This document shows positions 18,560 to 26,871 of a stretch of 51,937 nt of DNA, in pieces (the first letter of the stretch is position 1; each line of letters begins with the position of its first letter). The stretch is taken from the NCBI GenBank assembly GCA_003223295.1, contig QHYM01000102.1, forward strand, positions 1 to 51,937. The letters are read 5' to 3'. Made by a program: the position numbers and the translations under genes. Below the pieces are notes generated by a model that saw only the letters and a list, made by a program, of their open reading frames with translations, was not told the DNA's origin and made no database searches. The DNA comes from Acidobacteriota bacterium (lineage in GTDB: Bacteria > Acidobacteriota > Terriglobia > Acidiferrales > UBA7541).

Positions 18560-19489
18560 ATGCGAGTGCTCCCGAAAGTTCTGTTTGCCCTGGGCCTGCT
18601 TATTTCTTTCACTGGATATGTTTCACCCCCCGTCGCGCTCAGCGCAGGAATTCTATTTGGCCTTAGTTTCACGCATCCCTATATCAGCGAGAGCCGCGGC
18701 ATCGCCCGCATTCTTTTGCAGAGTTCCGTCGTGGCGCTGGGCTTTGGGATGAATCTGCACGAGGTGCTGCGGGCGGGGCGCAGCGGCTTTCTCTACACCG
18801 CGCTGGGAATTTCTTTCGCGCTGATTTTGGGTCTGGCGCTCGGCAGACTGTTCGAAGTTCGGGGCAATTCGTCGTTCCTGATTACCGCGGGCACGGCCAT
18901 CTGCGGGGGCAGTGCGATTGCGGCGATTGCGCCGATTCTGGAAGCGGACGAGCACGAGCTGGCGGTGTCGCTTGGCACGGTCTTTGTGTTGAATTCCATC
19001 GCGCTGCTGATTTTTCCGCCGATTGGAAACGTCCTCCACTTATCGCAATCGCAATTTGGGCTATGGGCCGCACTCGCAATTCACGACACAAGTTCGGTGG
19101 TGGGAGCGGCCACAAAATACGGGGCGGAGGCGCTGGTGGTGGGAACGACAGTGAAACTGGCACGCGCCTTGTGGATTGTGCCTATGGCGCTCGCCACCGC
19201 GGGGATCAAACATCACCGCTCGCGGTTGCAGTTTCCATGGTTCATTCTGTTTTTCGTTCTTGCGACGGTGCTGAACACGTACGTTCGAACGCTGACGCAC
19301 TTCAGTCCATCATTTTTCACACTGGGGCGGCTCGGGCTCACGGCGACACTTTTTCTGATTGGAAGCGGGATCTCTCTAGCGACACTGAAAGAGGTGGGGT
19401 GGCGGCCGCTGCTGCAGGGGGTGCTGCTTTGGCTGGGTGTGGGGCTGACTTCGTTGTGGGTCATTCGCGCGGGACTGATTTCATTTTGA
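18560..19489 (+). CDS. YeiH-family (UPF0324) putative sulfate exporter
   Basis: An integral membrane protein of 309 residues with about 9-10 hydrophobic helices across its length. It matches the YeiH/UPF0324 (Cons_hypoth698) family: the conserved SSVVALGFGMNL segment, ITAGTAICGGSAIAAIAPIL in the central re-entrant region, AIHDTSSVVGAA, and TVKLARALWIVPMALA. Members are annotated as putative sulfate exporters; direct evidence is sparse. The start is uncertain: the ATG at 18560 and a GTG at 18530 are in frame and neither has a good ribosome-binding site. I chose the ATG. It begins 54 bases after the TlpA gene, so both are likely in one transcript, hinting at sulfur or thiol metabolism. Confidence 0.82.
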   Translation: MRVLPKVLFALGLLISFTGYVSPPVALSAGILFGLSFTHPYISESRGIARILLQSSVVALGFGMNLHEVLRAGRSGFLYTALGISFALILGLALGRLFEVRGNSSFLITAGTAICGGSAIAAIAPILEADEHELAVSLGTVFVLNSIALLIFPPIGNVLHLSQSQFGLWAALAIHDTSSVVGAATKYGAEALVVGTTVKLARALWIVPMALATAGIKHHRSRLQFPWFILFFVLATVLNTYVRTLTHFSPSFFTLGRLGLTATLFLIGSGISLATLKEVGWRPLLQGVLLWLGVGLTSLWVIRAGLISF

Positions 19490-19652
19490 TGCAAATCGAA
19501 CTTGAATCCAACTGCTATTCGGCATTGTCAATCTCTTGAAGCGAGCGTGGGAAGTGGAAAAGTAGCGCAGCCAGGATAGGCTTGCTGAAAGCGAGGATGG
19601 GGTATTACACTCGCGCGACCAGGCAAATTGAGGCTGAATAGAGGAGGAAGAA

Positions 19653-20123
19653 ATGAATCGTCGAATGGGGTTTGCGGCAATCGTGCTGGTGGTGGGCGGG
19701 ATTTTGACGGCGAGCGGAATGTTTTCGCAGGTGACGATACAGCCTACGAGAAAGGTGATCAAATTAGCGGGTGGACCAATAACGGCGCCGTTTAGTGACG
19801 CGATTCTTTCGGGGAATACGCTGTACCTGGCGGGACGCATCGGCATCGATCCGAAGACGGGGAAGGTGCCGGAGAAGATTGAAGACGAGATCAAAGTGCT
19901 GCTCGATGGAGAGAAGGAAGTGCTGGCGCAAGCAGGCATGACCATGGATGACCTGGTGTACGTGCAGATTGCGTGCACGGACTTGTCGCTTTTTCAGAAG
20001 TTCAATCCCATTTACGCGAGCTACTTCAGCACCAAGGATTATCCAGCGAGAGAGTTCATTGGAGCCGGATCGTTGCTGGCAGGCGGACACTTCGAATTGC
20101 AAGCCATCGCCGTGAAGCGATAG
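19653..20123 (+). CDS. Exported RidA (YjgF/UK114) family protein
   Basis: A 156-residue protein with GAGGAGGAAG just before the ATG at 19653. Residues 1-26 form a signal peptide (AAIVLVVGGILTASGMFSQ). The rest is a complete RidA domain: GPFSDAI-like opening (APFSDAILSGNTLYLAGRIG), QAGMTMDDLVYVQIACTD, and the C-terminal PAREFIGAG segment with the conserved arginine that binds the carboxylate in enamine/imine deaminases. The family usually works in the cytoplasm, removing 2-aminoacrylate from PLP enzymes. Here the leader places it in the periplasm, so its substrate may differ. It stands alone, 160 bases after the YeiH-type gene and 250 bases before the efflux operon. Confidence 0.85.
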   Translation: MNRRMGFAAIVLVVGGILTASGMFSQVTIQPTRKVIKLAGGPITAPFSDAILSGNTLYLAGRIGIDPKTGKVPEKIEDEIKVLLDGEKEVLAQAGMTMDDLVYVQIACTDLSLFQKFNPIYASYFSTKDYPAREFIGAGSLLAGGHFELQAIAVKR

Positions 20124-20183
20124 GGTTTGGCCGGTTGTGAGCTTGTAGTGAGTGCCGGTATTGTGAGCGGCAGTAGCGTGGTC

Positions 20184-20235
20184 TGCCCAAATCTGAGCAT
20201 TATTTAAATGGCACTAATTGGCCTATTGCCCAAAT
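20184..20235. repeat. Direct repeats upstream of efflux operon, possible regulator sites
   Basis: TGCCCAAAT occurs at 20184-20192 and 20227-20235, 43 bases apart (about four helical turns), in an AT-rich stretch some 140-190 bases upstream of the STAS-TolC gene. Possible operator or activator sites; no factor is identified. Confidence 0.3.
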
Positions 20236-20371
20236 ATGGTCCTACATGTAGTTCAGCGACATTGATAACCCACATCTAAGCACTTAATTTACAAGCACTT
20301 ACTCTTCAACGAGAATTTACATCCGATGGCGAGCCTCATGCATCTATTGAGGTCACGCAGGAAGAGAATCG

Positions 20372-22048
20372 ATGCTAAGAATCACAACACAAAAGAAGCG
20401 CGGGAAGACCGTCCTAAACATAGAAGGCCGGCTGGCAGGGCCGTTAGTCGGGACGCTGGAGCAGTGCTGGCGGGAACTCCGGGCAGCGTCACCGAACGAG
20501 AAGGTGCACCTGGATCTGTGCGCAGTGAGCTTCATTGATGCCACAGGAAAGATGCTGCTCAAGGAGATTCACCGGCAGGGCGGAGAATTGGTGGCAGAAG
20601 GGTGCCTGAACCAGGCGATCGTGCAAGACATCGTCAAAAGCGAGAAGGAAACGAAGGGTCACGGCCGCAAAGAACGCACGAAGGGATCTCACATTGTTTT
20701 TTATGTTGCGTTGTTCAGCCTGCTGCTCAACGCTGCGACGGCGCGGGCGCAGTCCACGGCCAAAACACAGACACTTCCCGCAGCCGCGCCAACTGAGGCG
20801 CTGCGGCTGACGCTGGATCAGGCGGTGGCGCGAGCGCTCAAGCAGAACCCGACGGCGCAGATTGCGATTTTGACAGCGGCGCAGGCCGAGCAAGACAAGA
20901 ACATTGCGCGAGCGGAATTGCTGCCGCAAGCGAACGCCCGGATCTCCGACGAAGCGCAAAAGGTGAACTTGCGGGCGCAGTTTGGGGGAGTGCCGGCGTT
21001 TCCGGGACTCCCGAAGTCGCTGGGGCCTTACCAATTATTTTCGGCTGGGCCGAGCGTAAGCGCGCCGGTGTTTGATTTGACGTTGTGGCAGAGGTATCAG
21101 GCCGCCCGGAACACGGCGGACGCGAGCAAGGCAAATAGCTTGTCGACGCGCGAGCAAGTGATTCTCCTGGCGGTTTCGCAATACATCGGAACGCTGCGCG
21201 CCGTGGCGAACGTACAAGCGTCGCAGTCAAGAGTGGATCTGGCGCAAGCGCTTTATAACCAGGCAGCGGATTTACAGAAAGAAGGAGTGGGCACGGGAAT
21301 CGACACGCTGCGAGCCAATGTGGAGCTGCAAAACGAGAAACAGAGGCTGCTCGAGGCGGAAAACGAGAGGGAGACATCGCTCTACGGATTGAGCCGGCTG
21401 CTCAACCTGGATCCCCGGCAGAAGATTGAGCTGGCCGACTCACTGAGTTTTTTTGACACACCGCAACCGGAAGTCGAGGCCAGCATCGAGGCGGCGCTCG
21501 GCAACAGGCAAGAGTGGCAGGCGTTGGCTTCGCAAATCAAAGCGGCGGAAAGCCAGAAGAAGGCAGCGCAAGACTCGCGGCTGCCGAACGTGCGGTTTGA
21601 CGGAACGTTCGCCTACGTGGGGACGTCCGGAAACTCAACGCTGCCGACATACACCTATCAAGGCAGCGTGAATCTGCCGCTCTTCACGGGAGGAAGGATT
21701 CGAGCCGAAGTTGTTCGTGCAGACCTGGAGATTCGCAAGCTCGATGAACAGCGCGCGGATTTGCGCAACCAGATCGCACTGGATGTGAAGACGGCGCTTC
21801 TGAATCTGGATTCGGCGCGCAATGAGGTGCAGGTGGCGAATTTGGGTGTGCAGCTTTCGAAGGAAGAGGTCGATCAGGCGCGTGACCGCTTCAAAGCGGG
21901 CGTTGCGAACAACATCGAGGTTATCCAGGCACAGGATTCCTTATCACGCGCGAACGACAATCAGATTGCCGCGCTTTACAGGTTCAATCAGGCGCGCGCC
22001 GATCTTGCACGGTCCATCGGGCAGATGGAAAAAGTTTACGCCAAGTGA
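20372..22048 (+). CDS. TolC-family outer membrane efflux protein with N-terminal STAS domain
   Basis: One uninterrupted 558-residue frame joins two unrelated parts. Residues 1-88 look like a STAS domain (KTVLNIEGRLAGPLVGTLEQ, then DLCAVSFIDATGKMLLKEI); the usual DSSG phosphorylation motif is DATG. A basic linker follows, then a signal-peptide-like segment (about 107-127, FYVALFSLLLNAATARAQ) and a full TolC-type domain with two repeats (LRLTLDQAVARALKQNP to QMEKVYAK). The AGGAAGAG before the ATG at 20372 supports the long form. A GTG at 20621 (residue 84) could give a separate TolC with a normal leader, in which case STAS and TolC would be made from overlapping starts. It is the first gene of a tripartite pump operon with the two genes that follow. 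The TolC call is firm; how STAS is used is open. Confidence 0.85.
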   Translation: MLRITTQKKRGKTVLNIEGRLAGPLVGTLEQCWRELRAASPNEKVHLDLCAVSFIDATGKMLLKEIHRQGGELVAEGCLNQAIVQDIVKSEKETKGHGRKERTKGSHIVFYVALFSLLLNAATARAQSTAKTQTLPAAAPTEALRLTLDQAVARALKQNPTAQIAILTAAQAEQDKNIARAELLPQANARISDEAQKVNLRAQFGGVPAFPGLPKSLGPYQLFSAGPSVSAPVFDLTLWQRYQAARNTADASKANSLSTREQVILLAVSQYIGTLRAVANVQASQSRVDLAQALYNQAADLQKEGVGTGIDTLRANVELQNEKQRLLEAENERETSLYGLSRLLNLDPRQKIELADSLSFFDTPQPEVEASIEAALGNRQEWQALASQIKAAESQKKAAQDSRLPNVRFDGTFAYVGTSGNSTLPTYTYQGSVNLPLFTGGRIRAEVVRADLEIRKLDEQRADLRNQIALDVKTALLNLDSARNEVQVANLGVQLSKEEVDQARDRFKAGVANNIEVIQAQDSLSRANDNQIAALYRFNQARADLARSIGQMEKVYAK

Positions 22049-22061
22049 AGGTGGGGGGACG

Positions 22062-23360
22062 ATGAGCGTTGAAATAGAAGTTGGACTGGAAAATGCATCG
22101 AGGGCGCCGCAGGTCACCGAAGAGCTGCTTTTGGAAGAAGCTCCGAAGGGCCTGGCGAATCCGAAAACAAAACGGATGCTTCTTGGCGCGGGAGGGGTCC
22201 TGCTGGTTGCGGTAACGGGATTGTTTTTCTATTACCACAACCGCGAAACGACCGACGACGCGCAAGTGGACGGGCACATTACGCCCATTGCTTCGAAGGT
22301 GTATGGGCGCGTCGGCGAAGTGTTGGTGGACGACAACCAGCCCGTGAAAGCCGGCGAGGTGCTGGTGAAGATCGATGCGCGCGACTATCAAGCGGCGCTA
22401 GACCAGGCCAAGGCGGCTTTGTTGCTTGCCGAAAGTGAAGCGAGATCAGCCGGGGTGGACGTGCCGCGGACGCGGGAAAACGTGCTGAGCGGAACAACAA
22501 GCGCGGATGCGCAACTCATGGAAGCGAAAGCGGACCTGATGCGTGCGCAGACAACCTACGAGCAGTCACAGACCGCGGATTTGGCGTGGGCCGAGGCCAA
22601 CGTGGAGAAGAGCCTGGCCAACGCGGAGCTGGCAAAGGCGGATCTGGCGCGGTATCGGCCGCTGATGGAAAAGGGCGAAATCTCGAAGCAGCAATATGAC
22701 GCGGCAAAGGCCAACGCCGATGCCACCGCGAGCGCGCTGAGGGCGGATCAGGAAAAACTAGCGCAAGCGAAGCGCAGTGTGGACGTGGCCAGAGCGCAAC
22801 TGGAAGCGGCCAGGGCGCGGGTGGAACACGCGAAGGCGGAAGTCGTTTCGGCGCACGCAAACGTGAAGCAAGTGAGCATGAAGGCTGCGGATGCGCAAGC
22901 AAAGATTGCGAAGGTGGAGCAAGCCCGGGCAGCGCTAGAAGCGGCACAACTGAACCTGAGCTACACGGAAATCACCGCGCCGGTAAACGGTGTGGCCACG
23001 CACAAACAAGTGGAACCGGGACAAATCGTGCAAGCTGGGCAAGGGCTGCTCGTCGTGGTTCCGTTGCAGAACGTGTGGGTGACAGCGAATTTTAGAGAGA
23101 CGCAATTGAAAAACATGAAGCCGGGACAAAAGGCAGAAGTGCAGGTGGACACCTACGGCAAGACGTTCAGCGGGCACGTGGACTCGATTGCAGGCGCCAC
23201 TGGATCGGTGTTGAGCTTGCTGCCACCGGAAAATGCCACGGGAAATTTCGTGAAAGTGGTGCAGCGCATTCCGGTGAAGATTGTGCTGGATCCGATTCCT
23301 TCGGAGAAAGCTGTGTTGCGCCCGGGGATGAACGTGGACGCGACGGTGCTCACGGACTAA
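22062..23360 (+). CDS. EmrA/HlyD-type membrane fusion protein
   Basis: A 432-residue periplasmic adaptor of a tripartite drug pump. The ATG at 22062 follows a purine-rich GGTGGGGGG site 13 bases after the TolC stop. A single transmembrane helix (LLGAGGVLLVAVTGLFFYY, about 40-58) is followed by the first half of a biotinyl-lipoyl-like domain (DDAQVDGHITPIASKVYGRV), a long Ala/Lys/Glu-rich alpha hairpin (about 110-300), the second lipoyl half (LNLSYTEITAPVNGVA) and a beta-barrel ending with PGMNVDATVLTD. This domain order is that of EmrA, which couples an inner-membrane MFS pump to TolC. The hairpin is longer than in common EmrA proteins. The MFS partner follows 64 bases downstream. Confidence 0.92.
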   Translation: MSVEIEVGLENASRAPQVTEELLLEEAPKGLANPKTKRMLLGAGGVLLVAVTGLFFYYHNRETTDDAQVDGHITPIASKVYGRVGEVLVDDNQPVKAGEVLVKIDARDYQAALDQAKAALLLAESEARSAGVDVPRTRENVLSGTTSADAQLMEAKADLMRAQTTYEQSQTADLAWAEANVEKSLANAELAKADLARYRPLMEKGEISKQQYDAAKANADATASALRADQEKLAQAKRSVDVARAQLEAARARVEHAKAEVVSAHANVKQVSMKAADAQAKIAKVEQARAALEAAQLNLSYTEITAPVNGVATHKQVEPGQIVQAGQGLLVVVPLQNVWVTANFRETQLKNMKPGQKAEVQVDTYGKTFSGHVDSIAGATGSVLSLLPPENATGNFVKVVQRIPVKIVLDPIPSEKAVLRPGMNVDATVLTD

Positions 23361-23424
23361 GCGGGAATAAAGAAAGGGAGCAAAGGGGCCGTACCTAGAA
23401 AGAATGTAGCGGGAAAAGCGAGCG

Positions 23425-25014
23425 ATGAGAAACAGGATTCTAGCCAAGCTGAGGATGCCGGACGGGACGATCAACCCTTGGGTGATCGCCCTGACGGTAA
23501 CGCTCGCGACGTTCATGGAGGTGCTGGATACCTCCATTGCGAACGTGGCGCTACCGCATATCGCCGGCAATCTTTCGGTCGCGACCGACGAATCGACGTG
23601 GGTGCTGACTTCTTACCTGGTTTCGAACGCCATCATCTTGCCGCTGTCGGGCTGGTTTTCGGGGCTGCTCGGACGGAAGCGGTTTTACATGTTGTGCGTG
23701 GCGCTGTTCACGCTGAGTTCGTTCTTGTGCGGGCTGGCGCCGAGCCTGGGCGTGCTGGTGCTGTTCCGGATTCTGCAAGGCGCGGGCGGGGGCGGCTTGC
23801 AGCCGAGCGAGCAGGCAATTTTGAACGACACTTTCTCGCTGGAAAAGCGCGGCATGGCGTTTGCCGTGTACGGGTTGGCCGTTGTCGTTGCGCCCACCAT
23901 CGGGCCGTGGCTGGGCGGTTGGATTACCGATAACTTCTCGTGGAGATGGATTTTTTACATCAACGTGCCGGTGGGGATTCTTTCGCTGGTGCTCACTAAC
24001 TTGTTGGTCAGCGATCCGCCGTACATGAAGAAGGCGAATCTGAAAGCGGGATTCCGGATCGACTACATCGGGATGGGATTGATTAGCCTGGGGCTGGGCA
24101 GCATGCAAATCATCCTGGATAAAGGACAGCGGGAAGACTGGTTTGCGTCGAACTTCATTCGCGGATTTTTTGTGCTGATGCTGGTCGGCATTGTCGCGGG
24201 AATTGTCTGGGAGCTGCGAGAAAAAGAACCGGTCGTGGATTTGAAGATGCTGAAAGATCGCAACTTCGCGATCGCCACGATTGCCATGTTTTTCCTGGGC
24301 TTCGTGCTGTATGCAAGCACGGTGCTGATCCCGCAGCTTCTGCAACAGTTGCTGGGTTACACGGCGCAACTGGCGGGCATGGCCCTATCTCCCGGCGGAG
24401 CGGTAATCATGTGCATGATGCCGGTTGTGGGGTTTCTCGTGTCCAAGCTGGACACGCGGATTCTGATCACGTTTGGCTGTGTTGTGTCGGCGTCGGCGTT
24501 GTTTGTGATGGCGGGCTGGGACCTGGGCTTGGATTACCGGCATGCGGTTGAAGCGCGCATGTTGCAAAGTTTCGGGCTGGCGTTTCTGTTTATTCCGATT
24601 AACGTGGCGGCGTTCGCGTACGTGCCGAAGGAAAAGACCAACATGGGCACGGGGATTATCAACCTGGCGCGCAATGTTGGTGCCAGCGTGGGAATTGCGA
24701 CCGTGACGACGATGCTGGACCGCCGGGCGCAGTTTCACATGACGCGCCTGACGGAACGCGCCAATGAATTGAGCGCGGCGTATCACAACATGCTGAACGG
24801 AATTCAGTTGAAGCTGGTTTCATCGGGCTCGACGGCGGCGCATGCCGGCGCGCAGGCGCACGCGATGGTTTACGGCACGATCCAGCGGCAGGCGGTGATG
24901 CTGGCGTTTCTCGACGATTTCAAAATGCTGGGCATCGTTTTCTTCGCGGTGATCCCGGTTTTGCTGCTCATGCGGAAGCCCAAAATGCGTGGGGGCGGAG
25001 TGCCGGTGCACTGA
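23425..25014 (+). CDS. EmrB/QacA-type MFS multidrug transporter (DHA2)
   Basis: A 529-residue inner-membrane transporter with about 14 hydrophobic helices, the length and number expected for the DHA2 (EmrB) subfamily. Typical motifs are visible: TFMEVLDTSIANVALP in helix 1 (motif D1), GWFSGLLGRKRFYML in the loop 2-3 region (motif A), and a motif C region (GLAVVVAPTIGPWLGGWITD, then WRWIFYINVPVG). It should export drugs or toxic lipophiles by proton antiport, working with the adjacent EmrA-like adaptor and STAS-TolC channel as one pump. The start at 23425 has a purine-rich GCGGGAAAAGCGAG upstream. An inverted repeat lies just after the stop, before the sigma factor gene. Confidence 0.93.
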   Translation: MRNRILAKLRMPDGTINPWVIALTVTLATFMEVLDTSIANVALPHIAGNLSVATDESTWVLTSYLVSNAIILPLSGWFSGLLGRKRFYMLCVALFTLSSFLCGLAPSLGVLVLFRILQGAGGGGLQPSEQAILNDTFSLEKRGMAFAVYGLAVVVAPTIGPWLGGWITDNFSWRWIFYINVPVGILSLVLTNLLVSDPPYMKKANLKAGFRIDYIGMGLISLGLGSMQIILDKGQREDWFASNFIRGFFVLMLVGIVAGIVWELREKEPVVDLKMLKDRNFAIATIAMFFLGFVLYASTVLIPQLLQQLLGYTAQLAGMALSPGGAVIMCMMPVVGFLVSKLDTRILITFGCVVSASALFVMAGWDLGLDYRHAVEARMLQSFGLAFLFIPINVAAFAYVPKEKTNMGTGIINLARNVGASVGIATVTTMLDRRAQFHMTRLTERANELSAAYHNMLNGIQLKLVSSGSTAAHAGAQAHAMVYGTIQRQAVMLAFLDDFKMLGIVFFAVIPVLLLMRKPKMRGGGVPVH

Positions 25015-25032
25015 CAAAAGAGTTTTTGCGCT

Positions 25033-25055
25033 GTGAAACGTCAAACTGGTTTCAC
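25033..25055. promoter_or_regulatory. Perfect 7-bp inverted repeat between MFS and sigma factor genes
   Basis: GTGAAAC and GTTTCAC are separated by 9 bases, between the transporter stop (25014) and the sigma factor start (25074). It is too short and lacks a U-run to be a terminator. An operator for a dimeric regulator is the likely reading. A GGAAC pentamer (25057-25061) right after it resembles the -35 of ECF promoters, but it is too close to the start to be certain. Confidence 0.4.
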
Positions 25056-25073
25056 GGGAACTGGGGGATGATA

Positions 25074-25727
25074 ATGGCGACACAAGCAGTAGTGGGGATA
25101 CAAGGCAGTGAGGAGAAGCTGATTCGCGCGGGACAGCGCGGCGACCATCAAGCGGTGGAAACGCTCTTCCGCCGTTACCAGCGTCCGCTGTTCCAGACGG
25201 CGCTGCGCGTGTTGGGCAACACCGAAGACGCGGAAGATGCGTTGCAGGATGGACTGCTTTCGGCCTATCGCAATCTGAAGCGCTTCGAAGGCCGTTCCCA
25301 GTTTTCGACGTGGCTGACGCGCATCGTGATCAACGCGGCGCTCATGCGGAGACGCAGCGCGAAGGCGCGCCCGGCGGTCTCTTTGGACGAACCGCCGCGC
25401 GAGGATGAGTTGCCGGCCGCGGAGCGCTTCGCGGACGACGGGCTAACTCCCGAGCAGGTTTTCGAGAACACGGAGATTCGCGAGATGCTGAGCGAGAACC
25501 TCGACCAGCTTTCACCGCTCTTGCGCACGGCGTTTGTGCTGCGCGAGGTGCAGGGCTACTCGACGGGCGAAGCCGCGAAGAAGCTGGGCGTGACGGAGAA
25601 TACGCTGAAGGCGCGGCTGTGGCGTGCGCGGCACCAGCTTGCCGAACGGCTTGGGCGGCGCCTGCGTCGAATGCGCGACGACATCACCGGTGGCGGGATG
25701 GGCGATGCGGAGTGCAGCTACTGCTGA
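25074..25727 (+). CDS. ECF-type RNA polymerase sigma factor (sigma-70 family)
   Basis: A 217-residue sigma factor. The ATG at 25074 is preferred because GGGGG is spaced six bases before it; an in-frame ATG at 25068 would abut that site. Region 2 covers about 20-95 (LFRRYQRPLFQTALRVLGNT, EDALQDGLLSAYRNLKRFEG) and region 4 about 135-195, with a helix-turn-helix in GYSTGEAAKKLGVTENTLKA. It lacks region 3, as expected for ECF factors. The C-terminus is unusual: a Gly-rich stretch ending ECSYC, two cysteines that could respond to redox or metal. No anti-sigma gene is adjacent. It is downstream of the drug pump operon and may respond to the same stress; that link is only positional. Confidence 0.9.
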   Translation: MATQAVVGIQGSEEKLIRAGQRGDHQAVETLFRRYQRPLFQTALRVLGNTEDAEDALQDGLLSAYRNLKRFEGRSQFSTWLTRIVINAALMRRRSAKARPAVSLDEPPREDELPAAERFADDGLTPEQVFENTEIREMLSENLDQLSPLLRTAFVLREVQGYSTGEAAKKLGVTENTLKARLWRARHQLAERLGRRLRRMRDDITGGGMGDAECSYC

Positions 25728-25756
25728 ACAAAGAAAAGAGACACAATGAAGTAAAG

Positions 25757-25787
25757 AGAGGGCCGGTGAAACAGCCGGCCCTCTTTC
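25757..25787. terminator. Bidirectional terminator between sigma factor and pheA
   Basis: A perfect 10-bp stem (AGAGGGCCGG with CCGGCCCTCT), loop of 8 bases, TTT after it on the plus strand and AAA before it, so it can end both the sigma factor transcript and the convergent pheA transcript. Confidence 0.85.
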
Positions 25788-25808
25788 ATTATCAGGACCG
25801 TTCAGAGC

Positions 25809-26666
25809 CTAGCGCGACGCGGCTTGGTAGCGGCCGAGAACGCGGAGCTCGCTAGTGGCTTTGCGGACCTCGGTCAGGGCATGGTCCAGGTTGGCGGCAT
25901 CCTCAGCTTCCACGTCGATGAAAAATTGATATTCCCAGGGATGGCCGTGGATGGGCCGGCTTTCGATCTTGAGCAGGTTCACATCGTGTTTTGCAAAAGG
26001 CTCGAGAGAAGCAAGCAGCGCACCAGGACGATGCGCGAGGCGCATCGCGAGAGACGTTTTACGGGCTTCGTTCGTGAGCCAGGCGGGAGCTTCTTTTCCC
26101 GGCACAAGAAGAACAAAGCGCGTGAAGTTTTCGGCATTGTCCTGGATGCTTTCAGCAAGAATAACGCCGTGATAATGCTCGGCGGCACGGCGCCCGGCGA
26201 TGGCGGCGCGCGACGTATCTTTGGCAGTCATGACTTCACGAACGCTGCCGGCAGTGTCCTCGGCGGGCACGCGTTTCCAATGGGGATGCGCGGCGAAGAA
26301 GCGCTCGCACTGCGCCAGCGCCATCGGGTGTGAGGCCACCGACCGGATGTCGTTCAGCGAAGCTCCAGGAAGAGCGATGAGTTGCATCTCGATGGGCAAA
26401 ATGGTTTCAGCAACAATGGCGAGCCGGCTCTCGAGGAGAAGATCAAACACGCGCACGACCGATCCTGCGAGTGAGTTTTCTACCGGGGCGAGAATGGCGT
26501 TGGCGGCGCCTTCTTCAATAGAGCGAAAAACGGTTTCAAACGTCGCGCGAGGCACCGTGGTTATGGATTCGCTCAGAAGCTGAATCGCAGCGGCTTCGCT
26601 GAAGGCGCCGGGTTCTCCCTGGAAGGCAACGCGCAGAGTCTTACGATCTGTTGTTGTCATGCTCAT
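25809..26666 (-). CDS. pheA: Prephenate dehydratase
   Basis: A 285-residue monofunctional enzyme converting prephenate to phenylpyruvate in phenylalanine synthesis. The dehydratase domain spans about residues 10-190: VAFQGEPGAFSEAAA at the start, PVENSLAGSVVRVFDLLLES (the substrate-binding loop) and DNAENFTRFVLL with the catalytic TRF motif. The ACT regulatory domain follows (about 205-280), with ESRP in KIESRPIHGHPWEYQFFIDV, the site of phenylalanine binding. Both domains are intact, so allosteric inhibition by Phe is expected. No chorismate mutase domain is fused. The ATG at 26666 lacks a strong ribosome-binding site. I looked upstream for a Phe-rich leader peptide and found none. Confidence 0.95.
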   Translation of the reverse strand: MSMTTTDRKTLRVAFQGEPGAFSEAAAIQLLSESITTVPRATFETVFRSIEEGAANAILAPVENSLAGSVVRVFDLLLESRLAIVAETILPIEMQLIALPGASLNDIRSVASHPMALAQCERFFAAHPHWKRVPAEDTAGSVREVMTAKDTSRAAIAGRRAAEHYHGVILAESIQDNAENFTRFVLLVPGKEAPAWLTNEARKTSLAMRLAHRPGALLASLEPFAKHDVNLLKIESRPIHGHPWEYQFFIDVEAEDAANLDHALTEVRKATSELRVLGRYQAASR

Positions 26667-26839
26667 GGGCTATCTTGCAATAAGCTGGGGAAAACTGAAA
26701 GGTTGGGTAAGGTCCCAAGCGCCAAGGGAGTCTGCAAACTGCTTCACTCTCCTCTTCCTCGCGCACAGGCCCCGCCAATTTGGAGGCGTCGCCAGGAATT
26801 AGATCGGGAAGGCAATGCCCATGAAAGCCTGCTCAAAGC

Positions 26840-26845
26840 TATAAT
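26840..26845 (+). promoter_or_regulatory. Candidate -10 box of the DinB gene
   Basis: A perfect TATAAT, 27 bases before the ATG of the DinB-family gene. No good -35 hexamer is seen at the usual distance. Confidence 0.45.
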
Positions 26846-26871
26846 TGCACGATGCGGAGAGGGGTGTTCCC

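Noticed and set aside
20209-20232. Sigma-54-like TGGCAC ... TTGCC upstream of the efflux operon
   Set aside because: Spacing between the two elements is about twice the required length.
26667-26840. Search for a Phe-rich leader peptide upstream of pheA
   Set aside because: No short ORF with clustered Phe codons and no terminator hairpin was found; the enzyme keeps its ACT domain.
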